A stretch of DNA of 27,598 nt from Nitrososphaerota archaeon (GTDB lineage Archaea > Thermoproteota > Nitrososphaeria > Nitrososphaerales > JACQRY01): positions 1 to 27,598 of the forward strand of contig JACQRY010000211.1 in the NCBI GenBank assembly GCA_016206275.1, in the 5' to 3' direction. The notes under the pieces were generated by a model, which was not told the DNA's origin, did no database searches, and was given only the letters and a program-made list of their open reading frames with translations. The position numbers and the translations under genes were made by a program. Positions 1 through 7,244 of this stretch are shown piece by piece (the first letter of the stretch is position 1; every line of letters begins with the position of its first letter).

Positions 1-21
1 ATCTAAAGGAGCGCTTAAACA

Positions 22-1608
22 TTGAGCAACAGGAAGTTCCATACAGACTCAAGGATACCAGTAAAGAACACGTATGAGCCCAGAGACCTCAAGAACTTCT
101 CCTACAATAAAGACCTAGGCGACCCTGGCCAGTTCCCATTTACCCGCGGCGTGTACCCAACGATGTACAGAGAACACCTATGGACCATGCGCCAGTACAC
201 TGGTTTCGGCAGTGCTGAGGAGACGAATAAGCGCTTCAAATACCTCTTATCTCAGGGTCAGACGGGGCTAAGCACCGCCTTTGATCTACCAACACAACTA
301 GGCTACGACTCGGACAGCAAGAGAGCACACGGGGAAGTCGGCAAAGTGGGAGTCCCCATCTGCACCCTTGCAGATATGGAGATACTGCTCCAAGACATCC
401 CTCTAAACAAAGTCAGTACGTCGATGACCATCAATGCGACAGCTCCCATCCTTCTAGCAATGTACATAGCTGTAGCAGAGAAACAAGGAGTCAAACAAGA
501 TCAGATTAGAGGAACTACACAAAACGACATCTTGAAAGAATTTGCTGCAAGAAACCTGTACATCTATCCACCAAAACATTCCCTCAGACTCGTGGTCGAT
601 GTGATAGAATATTGCGTCAAGAACCTGTCGAGATGGCACCCTATTAGCATCAGTGGCTATCACATTAGGGAAGCTGGAGCTGATGCCGTTCAGGAAGTTG
701 CCTATGCTTTAAGCAATGCTCAACAGTATGTTGACGCATGTCTAGAGAGGGGATTGAAGATAAACGATATTGCACCCAGTCTTTCCTTTTTCTTTGCTTG
801 CAGAAATGACTTTTTTGAGGAGGTGGCGAAATTCAGAGTTGCTAGAAGACTTTGGGCAAGGATTGTTAAGGACGAATATGGTGGCAGCGAGGAGTCATGT
901 AAGATGAAGTTTCATGTGCAGACTAGTGGCGAAACTTTGACAGCTCAACAACCTGATGTTAATGTGATCAGGGTGACATTGCAGGCTCTCGCGGCCGTCT
1001 TAGGTGGCGCCCAATCACTTCACACAAACTCTAGGGATGAGGCGTTGGGCTTGCCCACTGAGGAATCTGTGAAGATAGCGCTGAGAACCCAGCAAACCAT
1101 CGCCTATGAAAGCGGAGTAACGAAGGTAACCGACCCTATGGGCGGTTCCTTCTATCTAGAAGCCTTAACCAATGAAGTGGAGAATAAGATCGGGCAAGAA
1201 ATGAAGCGCGTGCGCAAGATGGGCGGAGCCATGATCGCAATAGAAAACGGGTACATGCAAGGAGCTATACGCGACAGTGCTTACAAGCTCCAAGCCCGTA
1301 TTGAGTCTGGTGAAGAGACAGTTATAGGTGTGAACAGGTTCATCGAAGAAGGTAAACCCAACGTGAATATCCACAGAATACCTCAGACCGCAGTAGAACA
1401 GCAGCTCAAACGAATAAGAAGAGTCAAAGGAACAAGAGACAAAACGCAAGTCAACGGAGCCATTCAAAGACTTCAGCGGTCAGCTAAAACCGGTGATAAT
1501 GTCATGCCTGCAATTATAGGGGCCGTGAAGTCGTACGCAACACTCCAAGAGATCAGTGACGTTCTCCGCAAAGTCTTCGGTGAGCAATCTAAAAGCGCAA
1601 TGATCTAG
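22..1608 (+). CDS. mcmA1: Methylmalonyl-CoA mutase large (catalytic) subunit, MCM-type
   Basis: 528-residue catalytic subunit of a B12-dependent acyl-CoA mutase, without its own cobalamin domain. It would interconvert (R)-methylmalonyl-CoA and succinyl-CoA in the cytosol. Family motifs are in order: YPFTRG-like entry around 39-44, FDLPTQLGYDSD around 88, STSMTINATAPI around 132, GTTQNDILKEF around 164, SISGYHIREAGA around 209, and HTNSRDEALGLPTEE in the C-terminal half. The pocket residues that distinguish true methylmalonyl-CoA mutase are present: Tyr59 (equivalent to Tyr89 of the Propionibacterium enzyme) and Arg177 (equivalent to Arg207), with Gln167, Tyr213 and His214. The start is TTG at 22, preceded by GGAG at 8-11 with a 10-nt spacer. 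No partner B12 subunit lies downstream; it may lie left of the window, where a TAA at 4-6 could end an upstream gene. The epimerase follows after 18 nt, so co-transcription is likely. Confidence 0.93.
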   Translation: MSNRKFHTDSRIPVKNTYEPRDLKNFSYNKDLGDPGQFPFTRGVYPTMYREHLWTMRQYTGFGSAEETNKRFKYLLSQGQTGLSTAFDLPTQLGYDSDSKRAHGEVGKVGVPICTLADMEILLQDIPLNKVSTSMTINATAPILLAMYIAVAEKQGVKQDQIRGTTQNDILKEFAARNLYIYPPKHSLRLVVDVIEYCVKNLSRWHPISISGYHIREAGADAVQEVAYALSNAQQYVDACLERGLKINDIAPSLSFFFACRNDFFEEVAKFRVARRLWARIVKDEYGGSEESCKMKFHVQTSGETLTAQQPDVNVIRVTLQALAAVLGGAQSLHTNSRDEALGLPTEESVKIALRTQQTIAYESGVTKVTDPMGGSFYLEALTNEVENKIGQEMKRVRKMGGAMIAIENGYMQGAIRDSAYKLQARIESGEETVIGVNRFIEEGKPNVNIHRIPQTAVEQQLKRIRRVKGTRDKTQVNGAIQRLQRSAKTGDNVMPAIIGAVKSYATLQEISDVLRKVFGEQSKSAMI

Positions 1609-1626
1609 CAGGGTGACAAAGTAACA

Positions 1627-2031
1627 ATGATGATAGATCATATCGGCATCGCTGTCGATGCTTTGGACGACGCTGTCAAACTGTATCGTAGAATCTTAAA
1701 GATCAGCAAAGAAGAGTTCGCTGTCTCCCAAGACGAGAAGGTGAAGACTGCCTTGCTCTGGTTTGACAATGGCATGCTCGAGCTTTTGGAGCCCGCTGGC
1801 CGCGAAGGAGCTGTAGCCGATTTCATAAAGAAGCGTGGACCAGGCATCCACCATATCGCTGTTTCTGTTGACAATCTGGATGATTCGTTGCGCAAAGCCT
1901 CGGAAAACGGTTTCGCAGTGGTTCCTCCAGGAGCTAGGAGAGGTATTCGCGGTAATAGAGTAGCTTTCATTCACCCCCGGTCATTAAAAGGCGTCCTTCT
2001 GGAGCTCTGCGAAACTACCACCCAGAAATAG
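1627..2031 (+). CDS. mce: Methylmalonyl-CoA epimerase
   Basis: 134 residues, the usual length for this vicinal-oxygen-chelate (glyoxalase-fold) enzyme. It would interconvert (S)- and (R)-methylmalonyl-CoA, linking the carboxylase product to the mutase substrate. Two repeated beta-alpha-beta-beta halves are visible: IDHIGIAV at the start and GIHHIAVSV around 73. Likely metal ligands are His5, a Glu in the LELLEP segment (52-55), His75 or His76, and Glu126 in the LLELCE segment. A GGTGA SD at 1612-1616 lies 10 nt before the ATG at 1627; a second ATG follows at 1630. It sits 18 nt after the MCM-type mutase, which strongly supports the substrate assignment. Confidence 0.93.
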   Translation: MMIDHIGIAVDALDDAVKLYRRILKISKEEFAVSQDEKVKTALLWFDNGMLELLEPAGREGAVADFIKKRGPGIHHIAVSVDNLDDSLRKASENGFAVVPPGARRGIRGNRVAFIHPRSLKGVLLELCETTTQK

Positions 2032-2056
2032 ACACATCCACGTAGGGCCGAAAGTA

Positions 2057-2827
2057 ATGGACATCTCCCAAGAATTAGATATTGAAGGTTCGAAAACACT
2101 TTTTGCCGGTGAGGGACAGCCCCTTGTGTTTATCCACGGGACAGGAGAGAATCACAAGATCTGGAAGCACCAGATCTCCCACTTCAGAAAAACAAGGATG
2201 GTTGTTGCACCAGATTTTCCAGGCCACGGAGATTCAAGGGCTCTGGAGGGAGAGGTTTCCATTTTAAGCTATTCAGAACATCTTATGCGCGTTCTTGATG
2301 CTCTCAATCTTAATGAGGCCACATTGATTGGTCATTCGATGGGAGGAGCCATTGCCTTGACACTGGCTCTAAACCATCCGGAGAGGGTCAAGGCTCTTGG
2401 CCTTGTAAACTCTGGAGCTAAGCTCGGAGTCTTACCTGAGATATTAGATGGATTAAAGAACAATTTTGAAGGGGTTGTTAAAGGCGTCATCTTTCCCCGT
2501 TACGTCTACCATGATAGTGATCGAAGACTGGTGCAGGAGATGCTTCAACAGGTTCTTTCCAGCAATCCTGATGTTGTCCACCAAGATTATGCTGCCTGCT
2601 CTACATTCGATGTTAGGAATAGGCTCACAGAGATCGAGAAGCCTACTCTTATCGTTGCTGGGGAAGACGATCGTCTTACCCCAGTAAAATGGTCAACGTA
2701 TCTTAATGAAAATATCTATGGATCCAAGCTTGTGGTCGTGAAGAAAGCTGCCCATTTAGTAATGTTAGAGAAAAGCGAAGAATTTAATGTCATCCTAAAG
2801 AATTTCCTTGAGCCTCTTGGCATCTAG
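2057..2827 (+). CDS. Alpha/beta hydrolase
   Basis: 256 residues, a single alpha/beta-hydrolase fold with the full catalytic apparatus. HGTG at 27-30 is the oxyanion-hole motif. GHSMGG has the nucleophile Ser94, Asp205 lies in the GEDDRLTP segment, and His233 is in AAHLVML. A cap region is present between about 125 and 190. No signal peptide is visible, so it is cytosolic. It is the third gene of a tight run (25 nt after the epimerase, AGGG at 2044-2047 as possible SD), so it may be co-transcribed with mutase and epimerase. A role as acyl-CoA thioesterase or ester hydrolase in the same pathway is inference from position only; the substrate cannot be read from the sequence. It ends convergently with moeA, 17 nt away. 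Confidence 0.85.
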   Translation: MDISQELDIEGSKTLFAGEGQPLVFIHGTGENHKIWKHQISHFRKTRMVVAPDFPGHGDSRALEGEVSILSYSEHLMRVLDALNLNEATLIGHSMGGAIALTLALNHPERVKALGLVNSGAKLGVLPEILDGLKNNFEGVVKGVIFPRYVYHDSDRRLVQEMLQQVLSSNPDVVHQDYAACSTFDVRNRLTEIEKPTLIVAGEDDRLTPVKWSTYLNENIYGSKLVVVKKAAHLVMLEKSEEFNVILKNFLEPLGI

Positions 2828-2844
2828 TCGTACACGTTTAGTTA

Positions 2845-4830
2845 TCAAGTGATGATAGAACCAGTTTCGGTGGTCACAACCAGCCCTGGAGCTTCCCGCT
2901 TCAACACCTTAGCAAAGTCAGCATCTCTGAGAGCTTCCAAGAATATCTTTACCGAGGCCTTCTCAAGACGAATTCTAGGTATAGCGAAATCGTAGTGTTC
3001 ATCAGCCAAATGAATGAAGGATAGACCGTAACGCTCTGCCACAGTCCTTATCCCCACCCCGACATCCGCCCTGCCTTGAGCCACAGCCGCAGCTACAGCA
3101 GTATGAGACTTGGCCTCCGATTCGTAGCCGATAATCTTTTTCTTCATGTCTTCGAAAGAGACCTTCATCCCTCGAGATGTGTCCTTTAGCCTTATGTCAA
3201 GAAGTATCCTAGTCCCTGAGCCTGGATTCCTATTGATCATACTAACATCATTTCTAAACAGATCTTCGGGACCCTTCACATTTTTGGGATTGCCTTTTGC
3301 AACGATTAGACCTTGTTCCCTGCTGTAACCCCTTACAAGAACCACTCTGTCCGCAAGTTCCAGTCTTTCAAGATACGGCTTGTTGAACACACCACTCTCA
3401 TCAACCAAATGAGTGCCAGCGACATCGGCTTCCCCACGTCCAACAGCCCTAAGACCTCCCATAGACCCAACGTTCACGATCTTAAAGTCAAAACTCGCAT
3501 GCCTACGTTTGATCAATCTGGCCAAGAAATCCAAGCCTACACAGTGACTCCCTATAACCACAAGATCCGCCAGTTTCATCTCTTCGCTGAACAGATGCAC
3601 GTCAACGTTTTCACCCTCCTCGATAAACTCCCTAGACTCGGAAACATCCAAGAAACCATCTGCCATAGCCATCGAAGTGATGGCCCCGGAACCACCTTCA
3701 ACCGGATAAACCAGATACTTTCCTTCACTGTCAGCCACCAAGTGTACCGGCAAGAGCTCTCTTCTACCCTTTCCCGCGAAAATCCGGTAAGCAGTCTCTG
3801 CAGCTACCACCGTCCTGCTAGACTCATAAGACGACCCAGAAAGGGCTCGCAATACTGGTCTCACAATCACGCTAAAGATCATCAAGGCGGAAGTAGGATA
3901 ACCTGGAAGAGCGATAACAGGCTTACCTCGGACAAGAGCTATCACAGTAGGCTTACCCGGCTTCAAAGTCAAGCCGTGAACCAAAACTCCAGGGGAACCG
4001 AGATCGTCGATCACCCGGTACATCATGTCCCCTGCTCCCGCTGAAGTGCTTCCCGATGTGAGCACCATATCCGCCGAAGACAAAGCGCGGCGCAGAGCAG
4101 ACTTCATCTCCTCCTCATCATCCTGAACCACTCCCATGGGTAGAGGTAGCGCCCCTACCTCTAAGACCGCGCCGGAAATCGACGCAGCGTTGATATCAAA
4201 GATCTTTCCATATTCTGAGGAGCTTCCAGGAGATAGGATCTCATCACCGGTTGACAAAATAGCCACCTTAGGCTTCCTGTAAACTTTCACCGTAGCAAAG
4301 CCCAGAGCCGATGCAACCCCCATTTCCCGAGGAGACAGCTTCTGGCCAGCTTTCAAAACCAATTCGCCAGCCATGATGTCGCTGCCCGCGGCCATCACAT
4401 TCTCTCCAGGGACAACAGGTTTGTGAATCTCCACGAAGCCATTAGCCTTTGAAGTGTATTCCACCATCACTACCGCGTTAGCTCCCTTCGGAATGGGTGC
4501 TCCTGTCGCAATCTCAACAGTCTCCTTTCCGCTTATTCCTAAAGAGGGCTTACGGCCCGGCTCAACGGTTCCTACCAGTTTGAGAGCCAGAGGGGCGTCT
4601 TCCTCGGCACCGAAGGTATCTTGGGCTCTCACAGCATATCCATCCATTGTAGCCCTGTCAAATCCAGGCACATCTAAACTGGCTACAACATCTTCAGCAA
4701 GCACCCTTCCATAGGCTTCACCAACTTTTGATTCTTCAATTCCTAATGGCTTGGCATCGTACTGCTGCTTGAATCTCTCCAAAGCTTCTTCCGCTGAGAT
4801 CAGGGTTCTGAAGACTTTTCGCTCTACCAT
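2845..4830 (-). CDS. moeA: MoeA fused to a periplasmic-binding-protein-like domain
   Basis: 661 residues in two parts. Residues about 1-400 are molybdopterin molybdenumtransferase MoeA, which inserts molybdate or tungstate into adenylylated molybdopterin. Visible motifs are DRATMDGYAV, the ATGAPIPKGANAVVMVE loop, STGDE, the TSGSTSAGAGD loop (MPT-binding type) and LPGYPTSA. Residues about 415-661 form a PBP-like domain of the kind found fused to archaeal and some bacterial MoeA (Pfam PBP_like type), with VVIGSHCVGLD, GEADVAGTHL, NRNPGSGTR and GRADVGVGIRTVAE. That domain resembles oxyanion-binding proteins, so a role in sensing or delivering Mo/W is an inference. The start is ATG at 4830, 6 nt after the end of the upstream moeA paralogue, so the two form an operon. 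Confidence 0.93.
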   Translation of the reverse strand: MVERKVFRTLISAEEALERFKQQYDAKPLGIEESKVGEAYGRVLAEDVVASLDVPGFDRATMDGYAVRAQDTFGAEEDAPLALKLVGTVEPGRKPSLGISGKETVEIATGAPIPKGANAVVMVEYTSKANGFVEIHKPVVPGENVMAAGSDIMAGELVLKAGQKLSPREMGVASALGFATVKVYRKPKVAILSTGDEILSPGSSSEYGKIFDINAASISGAVLEVGALPLPMGVVQDDEEEMKSALRRALSSADMVLTSGSTSAGAGDMMYRVIDDLGSPGVLVHGLTLKPGKPTVIALVRGKPVIALPGYPTSALMIFSVIVRPVLRALSGSSYESSRTVVAAETAYRIFAGKGRRELLPVHLVADSEGKYLVYPVEGGSGAITSMAMADGFLDVSESREFIEEGENVDVHLFSEEMKLADLVVIGSHCVGLDFLARLIKRRHASFDFKIVNVGSMGGLRAVGRGEADVAGTHLVDESGVFNKPYLERLELADRVVLVRGYSREQGLIVAKGNPKNVKGPEDLFRNDVSMINRNPGSGTRILLDIRLKDTSRGMKVSFEDMKKKIIGYESEAKSHTAVAAAVAQGRADVGVGIRTVAERYGLSFIHLADEHYDFAIPRIRLEKASVKIFLEALRDADFAKVLKREAPGLVVTTETGSIIT

Positions 4831-4836
4831 CGATGC

Positions 4837-6099
4837 TCACTTTACAGGGCGAAGAAGAATAACCTCTACGACTTCTCCTTCCTCAACGCCTTCTTTATCC
4901 TCTGGAATAATCAGTAAGCCATCAGCCTTAACCATGCTTGAAATGACACCGGCTCCAGATACTCGAAGAGGCTCAGCTACATAGTTATCTCCGTCCCTCC
5001 TCACCTTAACTCTAGCATAGGCTCGCAGACCACCATGGGACGGAACCCTTCTCAGCATCCGAGCCTTCACCTTCGGTATTGGCGTCGCCTCTGAGCCTAA
5101 AAGACGGTTCAAAAGAGGCTTCACGAAGGCGTCGAAAGCTACCATCGCAGCAACCGGAAACCCTGGGAGAAGAACAATCGGTTTTCCATCAATTACCGCT
5201 AGCCCAGTTGGCACGGCCGGTCTGATAGCGACGCCATGAACCAAGACGCCCGGCGATCCTAAAGAATTGACAATGGAAGGTACAATATCACGCTCTCCCA
5301 CAGACGTCCCCGCTGAGACAAGCAGCACATCTGCCTTTGACAATCCTTCCCTAAGCGCAGTGGCAACTGCTTTAGGATCATCTCTACAGATCCCTAGATC
5401 CATCGGGATGCACCCCATCTCGCGTATTAAGCTGAGGGAAACAGGTCTATTTACATCGTAAATCTTACCCTGCTCCAACGCATCTCCCAGCTGAGTGAGC
5501 TCGTCTCCTGTTGACAACACTCCTACTAGAGGGGGAAGAACTACGTCAACCGTAGTGGAGCCTATTCCCGCCAACATGCCTATGTCTTGCGGCTTGAGAA
5601 CGGTTCCTCTACGAAGTATTACGCTGTCTTTCTGAACATCTTCACCTTTCCTAGATACGTTGTCACCAGGGGTCACAGCTTTCAGTATTTCGACAGTTAG
5701 CTCCTTTGGTTTTCGGGTGTACTCCAGCATGATAACTGCGTCTGTATCTGGCGGTATGGGAGCCCCTGTGACTATGGAGACCGCTCTTCCCCGACCCCCT
5801 CTGACTTTTGCTTTGCCACCTATGTCAACCCTGCCAGCAATGTCAAACATTAGCGGATTGGTGCTGGAAGAGCCAAATGTGTCTTCAGCAACTACGGCGT
5901 ACCCATCCATGGCTGCCCTGTCGAAAGGCGGGATGTCTACTTTGCTTTTCACGTCAGACGCGAGGACTCGCCCTAGAGCGTTCATGATGGGTACTTGTTC
6001 GACTGGTCTAGAAGTTTCTCCCAGGGCTTCGAAGAAGCGTTGCAGAGCCGGCTCTACTCGTATCAGCTCTTTGAAGCCTCTTCCTCTAGCCTCTGCCAT
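4837..6099 (-). CDS. moeA: Molybdopterin molybdenumtransferase MoeA
   Basis: 420 residues, normal MoeA length without a C-terminal fusion. Motifs are PPFDRAAMDGYAVVAEDTFG (domain I), VTGAPIPPDTDAVIMLEYT, STGDELTQLG (GDE motif), VSAGTSVGERD in the molybdopterin/metal-binding loop, and LLPGFPVAA. It transfers the metal to MPT-AMP in the last step of molybdenum/tungsten cofactor synthesis. It is the first gene of a two-gene minus-strand operon with the MoeA-PBP fusion. Archaea with two MoeA proteins are thought to use them for different metals or cofactor forms; which one applies here is not visible. The start is ATG at 6099, with a TATA box at 6127-6134 that would give a very short leader. Confidence 0.93.
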   Translation of the reverse strand: MAEARGRGFKELIRVEPALQRFFEALGETSRPVEQVPIMNALGRVLASDVKSKVDIPPFDRAAMDGYAVVAEDTFGSSSTNPLMFDIAGRVDIGGKAKVRGGRGRAVSIVTGAPIPPDTDAVIMLEYTRKPKELTVEILKAVTPGDNVSRKGEDVQKDSVILRRGTVLKPQDIGMLAGIGSTTVDVVLPPLVGVLSTGDELTQLGDALEQGKIYDVNRPVSLSLIREMGCIPMDLGICRDDPKAVATALREGLSKADVLLVSAGTSVGERDIVPSIVNSLGSPGVLVHGVAIRPAVPTGLAVIDGKPIVLLPGFPVAAMVAFDAFVKPLLNRLLGSEATPIPKVKARMLRRVPSHGGLRAYARVKVRRDGDNYVAEPLRVSGAGVISSMVKADGLLIIPEDKEGVEEGEVVEVILLRPVK

Positions 6100-6126
6100 G
6101 GCTTATCCTACCGTGTTCCTTTGGAA

Positions 6127-6134
6127 CTTATATG
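6127..6134 (-). promoter_or_regulatory. TATA box of the moeA operon
   Basis: On the minus strand the sequence reads CATATAAG, an archaeal TATA element centred about 32 nt upstream of the moeA ATG (6099). Transcription would start near 6104-6106, giving an almost leaderless mRNA. Confidence 0.5.
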
Positions 6135-6138
6135 CAAT

Positions 6139-6336
6139 TCAAGTTTTCGGAGAATTGGTTTCCCTAAGAGCCTTTTCCAGATACGATCTCACGCGCTCAT
6201 CAACAGACAAGGATATCCACTCACTTCCCAACCTTCTTCGCCGCTTAGCGGGAAGCCCAACCTACCAAGTCGTCAAATTATCCTCAGAGACCTTAGCGCA
6301 CTTCATCTTCATCAAACCCCTGAGAACAGAAGCCAC
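6139..6336 (-). pseudogene. Possible remnant of a small gene, interrupted by in-frame TAG
   Basis: On the minus strand one reading frame from about 6336 (GTG) to a TGA at 6141-6139 looks protein-like but has a TAG at 6264-6262. The first 24 codons end in SEDNLTTW. The 40 codons after the TAG include GLPAKRRRRLG, EWISLSVDE and VRSYLEKALRE. The Lys/Arg/Glu-rich composition and amphipathic C-terminal helix look like real coding sequence, while the opposite strand gives unconvincing peptides. I do not recognise the family. It could be a decayed gene, two tiny ORFs, or chance. It ends just upstream of the moeA promoter. Confidence 0.3.
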
Positions 6337-6680
6337 CCTTGTCTTAGCATCGTGAAAGCAGTGGAAAATGATTTGTCGTAGGGATGGATAATCCTAATTA
6401 CAGTGGATAAACGCTATGCCTATCTAACAAATCCTGCAGAACATAATCCAAATACACTGTTACCCTGTCATCTTTTTAAACTCCCCCCTAGTCTAATTCA
6501 CACCGGAGTTTGTTTAACTTCATACGACGACTCCAACCCCCGAAGCTTCAGCAGTTGCACTCCACCCTATGGACCTGCAAGTATCCACTCTCCCTCGAAC
6601 ACCCTATATAACAGTCATACACAAATTTCAAAAGCTCATGCAATGATGCGGTAAAGCCACTAGTGCTTCCCGATAAGCAT
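6337..6680. other. Intergenic stretch, no gene seen
   Basis: About 340 bases between the possible gene remnant and the 3' end of the biotin carrier gene. A plus-strand 83-codon frame at 6403-6654 has no recognisable protein character (Pro/Ser/Asn/Thr-rich). TATA-like strings occur at 6473-6481 (minus strand reads GTTTAAAAA) and 6604-6612 (CTATATAAC, near-palindromic), without an obvious gene behind them. No tRNA fold with a T-loop GTTCRANNC motif was found. A minus-strand T-rich run at about 6621-6636 may end the carboxylase operon transcript. Confidence 0.5.
6621..6636 (-). terminator. T-rich termination region after the carboxylase operon
   Basis: The minus strand reads GCTTTTGAAATTTGT about 45-60 nt past the stop of the biotin carrier gene. 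Archaeal RNA polymerase terminates at T-runs without needing a hairpin, so this is a plausible 3' end of the operon. Confidence 0.3.
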
Positions 6681-7244
6681 CTATTCGAGTATCACGAGAA
6701 CTGTTCCCACTGAGACACTATCACCGGCTTTCACCCTGACCTCTTTCACTACTCCTTCACGATCGCTTTGCACTGTAGCCTCCATCTTCATCGATTCAAG
6801 TATCACAAGACCTTCCCCCTGACCCACCGTTTGCCCAGGTCTTACCATCACCTTCACCACTTTCCCCGGTATTCTGCTCATAACACCACCTTTGACTGCT
6901 GCCACAGGTTTTGATCCGACAGGCTGTAGTGGTGGCCTAGCAGTCGCCCCAGTACTAGTCTTCCCAAAATTGATCATGACTCCGTTAATCTCGATAAGTA
7001 TTGAGTCAGAGGTTTCCCTAACAATTCTAGCTACTTTCGGCTTGTTGTCAAAGAGAAAAGCAGAGCCGCCTCCCGGACCCTCGCCAAGGAGCTTAACATG
7101 GAAGGTTTTACCCTCGATGTTGACATCCAGCTCCTCTGCTCCTGGGTCTCCCTTCACTGAGACACGTAAGACCTTCTTTCCCAGGTAGAAGCTAAAAGTC
7201 TTCTGCGTGTCTCCATCCTTCGGGCCATCTGTTCGAGTAGGCAT
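6681..7244 (-). CDS. Biotin carboxyl carrier subunit of acyl-CoA carboxylase
   Basis: 187 residues as called here. A C-terminal biotinyl domain (about 117-187) carries ESMKME with the biotinylated Lys153, 34 residues from the C-terminus as is typical. An N-terminal region of about 90 residues is followed by a flexible linker (GATARPPLQPVGSKP). It carries carboxybiotin between the carboxylase and transferase active sites. The frame is open up to a TTG at 7322, but ATG 7244 is preferred because GGAGGAG lies 5-7 nt before it and the extra 26 residues are not family-like. With this start it overlaps the biotin carboxylase gene by 53 nt, which suggests coupled translation. It is the third gene of the carboxylase operon. 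Confidence 0.93.
   Translation of the reverse strand: MPTRTDGPKDGDTQKTFSFYLGKKVLRVSVKGDPGAEELDVNIEGKTFHVKLLGEGPGGGSAFLFDNKPKVARIVRETSDSILIEINGVMINFGKTSTGATARPPLQPVGSKPVAAVKGGVMSRIPGKVVKVMVRPGQTVGQGEGLVILESMKMEATVQSDREGVVKEVRVKAGDSVSVGTVLVILE

Noticed and set aside
3313..4044. 243-codon plus-strand frame opposite the MoeA-PBP gene
   Set aside because: Antisense shadow of a clear gene; composition is not protein-like and no motif is visible.
6262..6264. In-frame TAG read as pyrrolysine
   Set aside because: TAG is used as an ordinary stop by several genes in the window and no pyl gene is present.
5660..6381. Plus-strand frames of 231 and 128 codons crossing the moeA start region
   Set aside because: Mostly antisense to moeA; the part beyond moeA is less protein-like than the minus-strand frame there.
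6540..6610. Possible tRNA or box C/D RNA (GTTCGAGGG-like and ATGATG strings)
   Set aside because: No acceptor/anticodon pairing could be built and no matching D box follows.
6403..6654. 83-codon plus-strand frame in the intergenic stretch
   Set aside because: Pro/Ser/Thr/Asn-rich low-information peptide with no SD or recognisable family.
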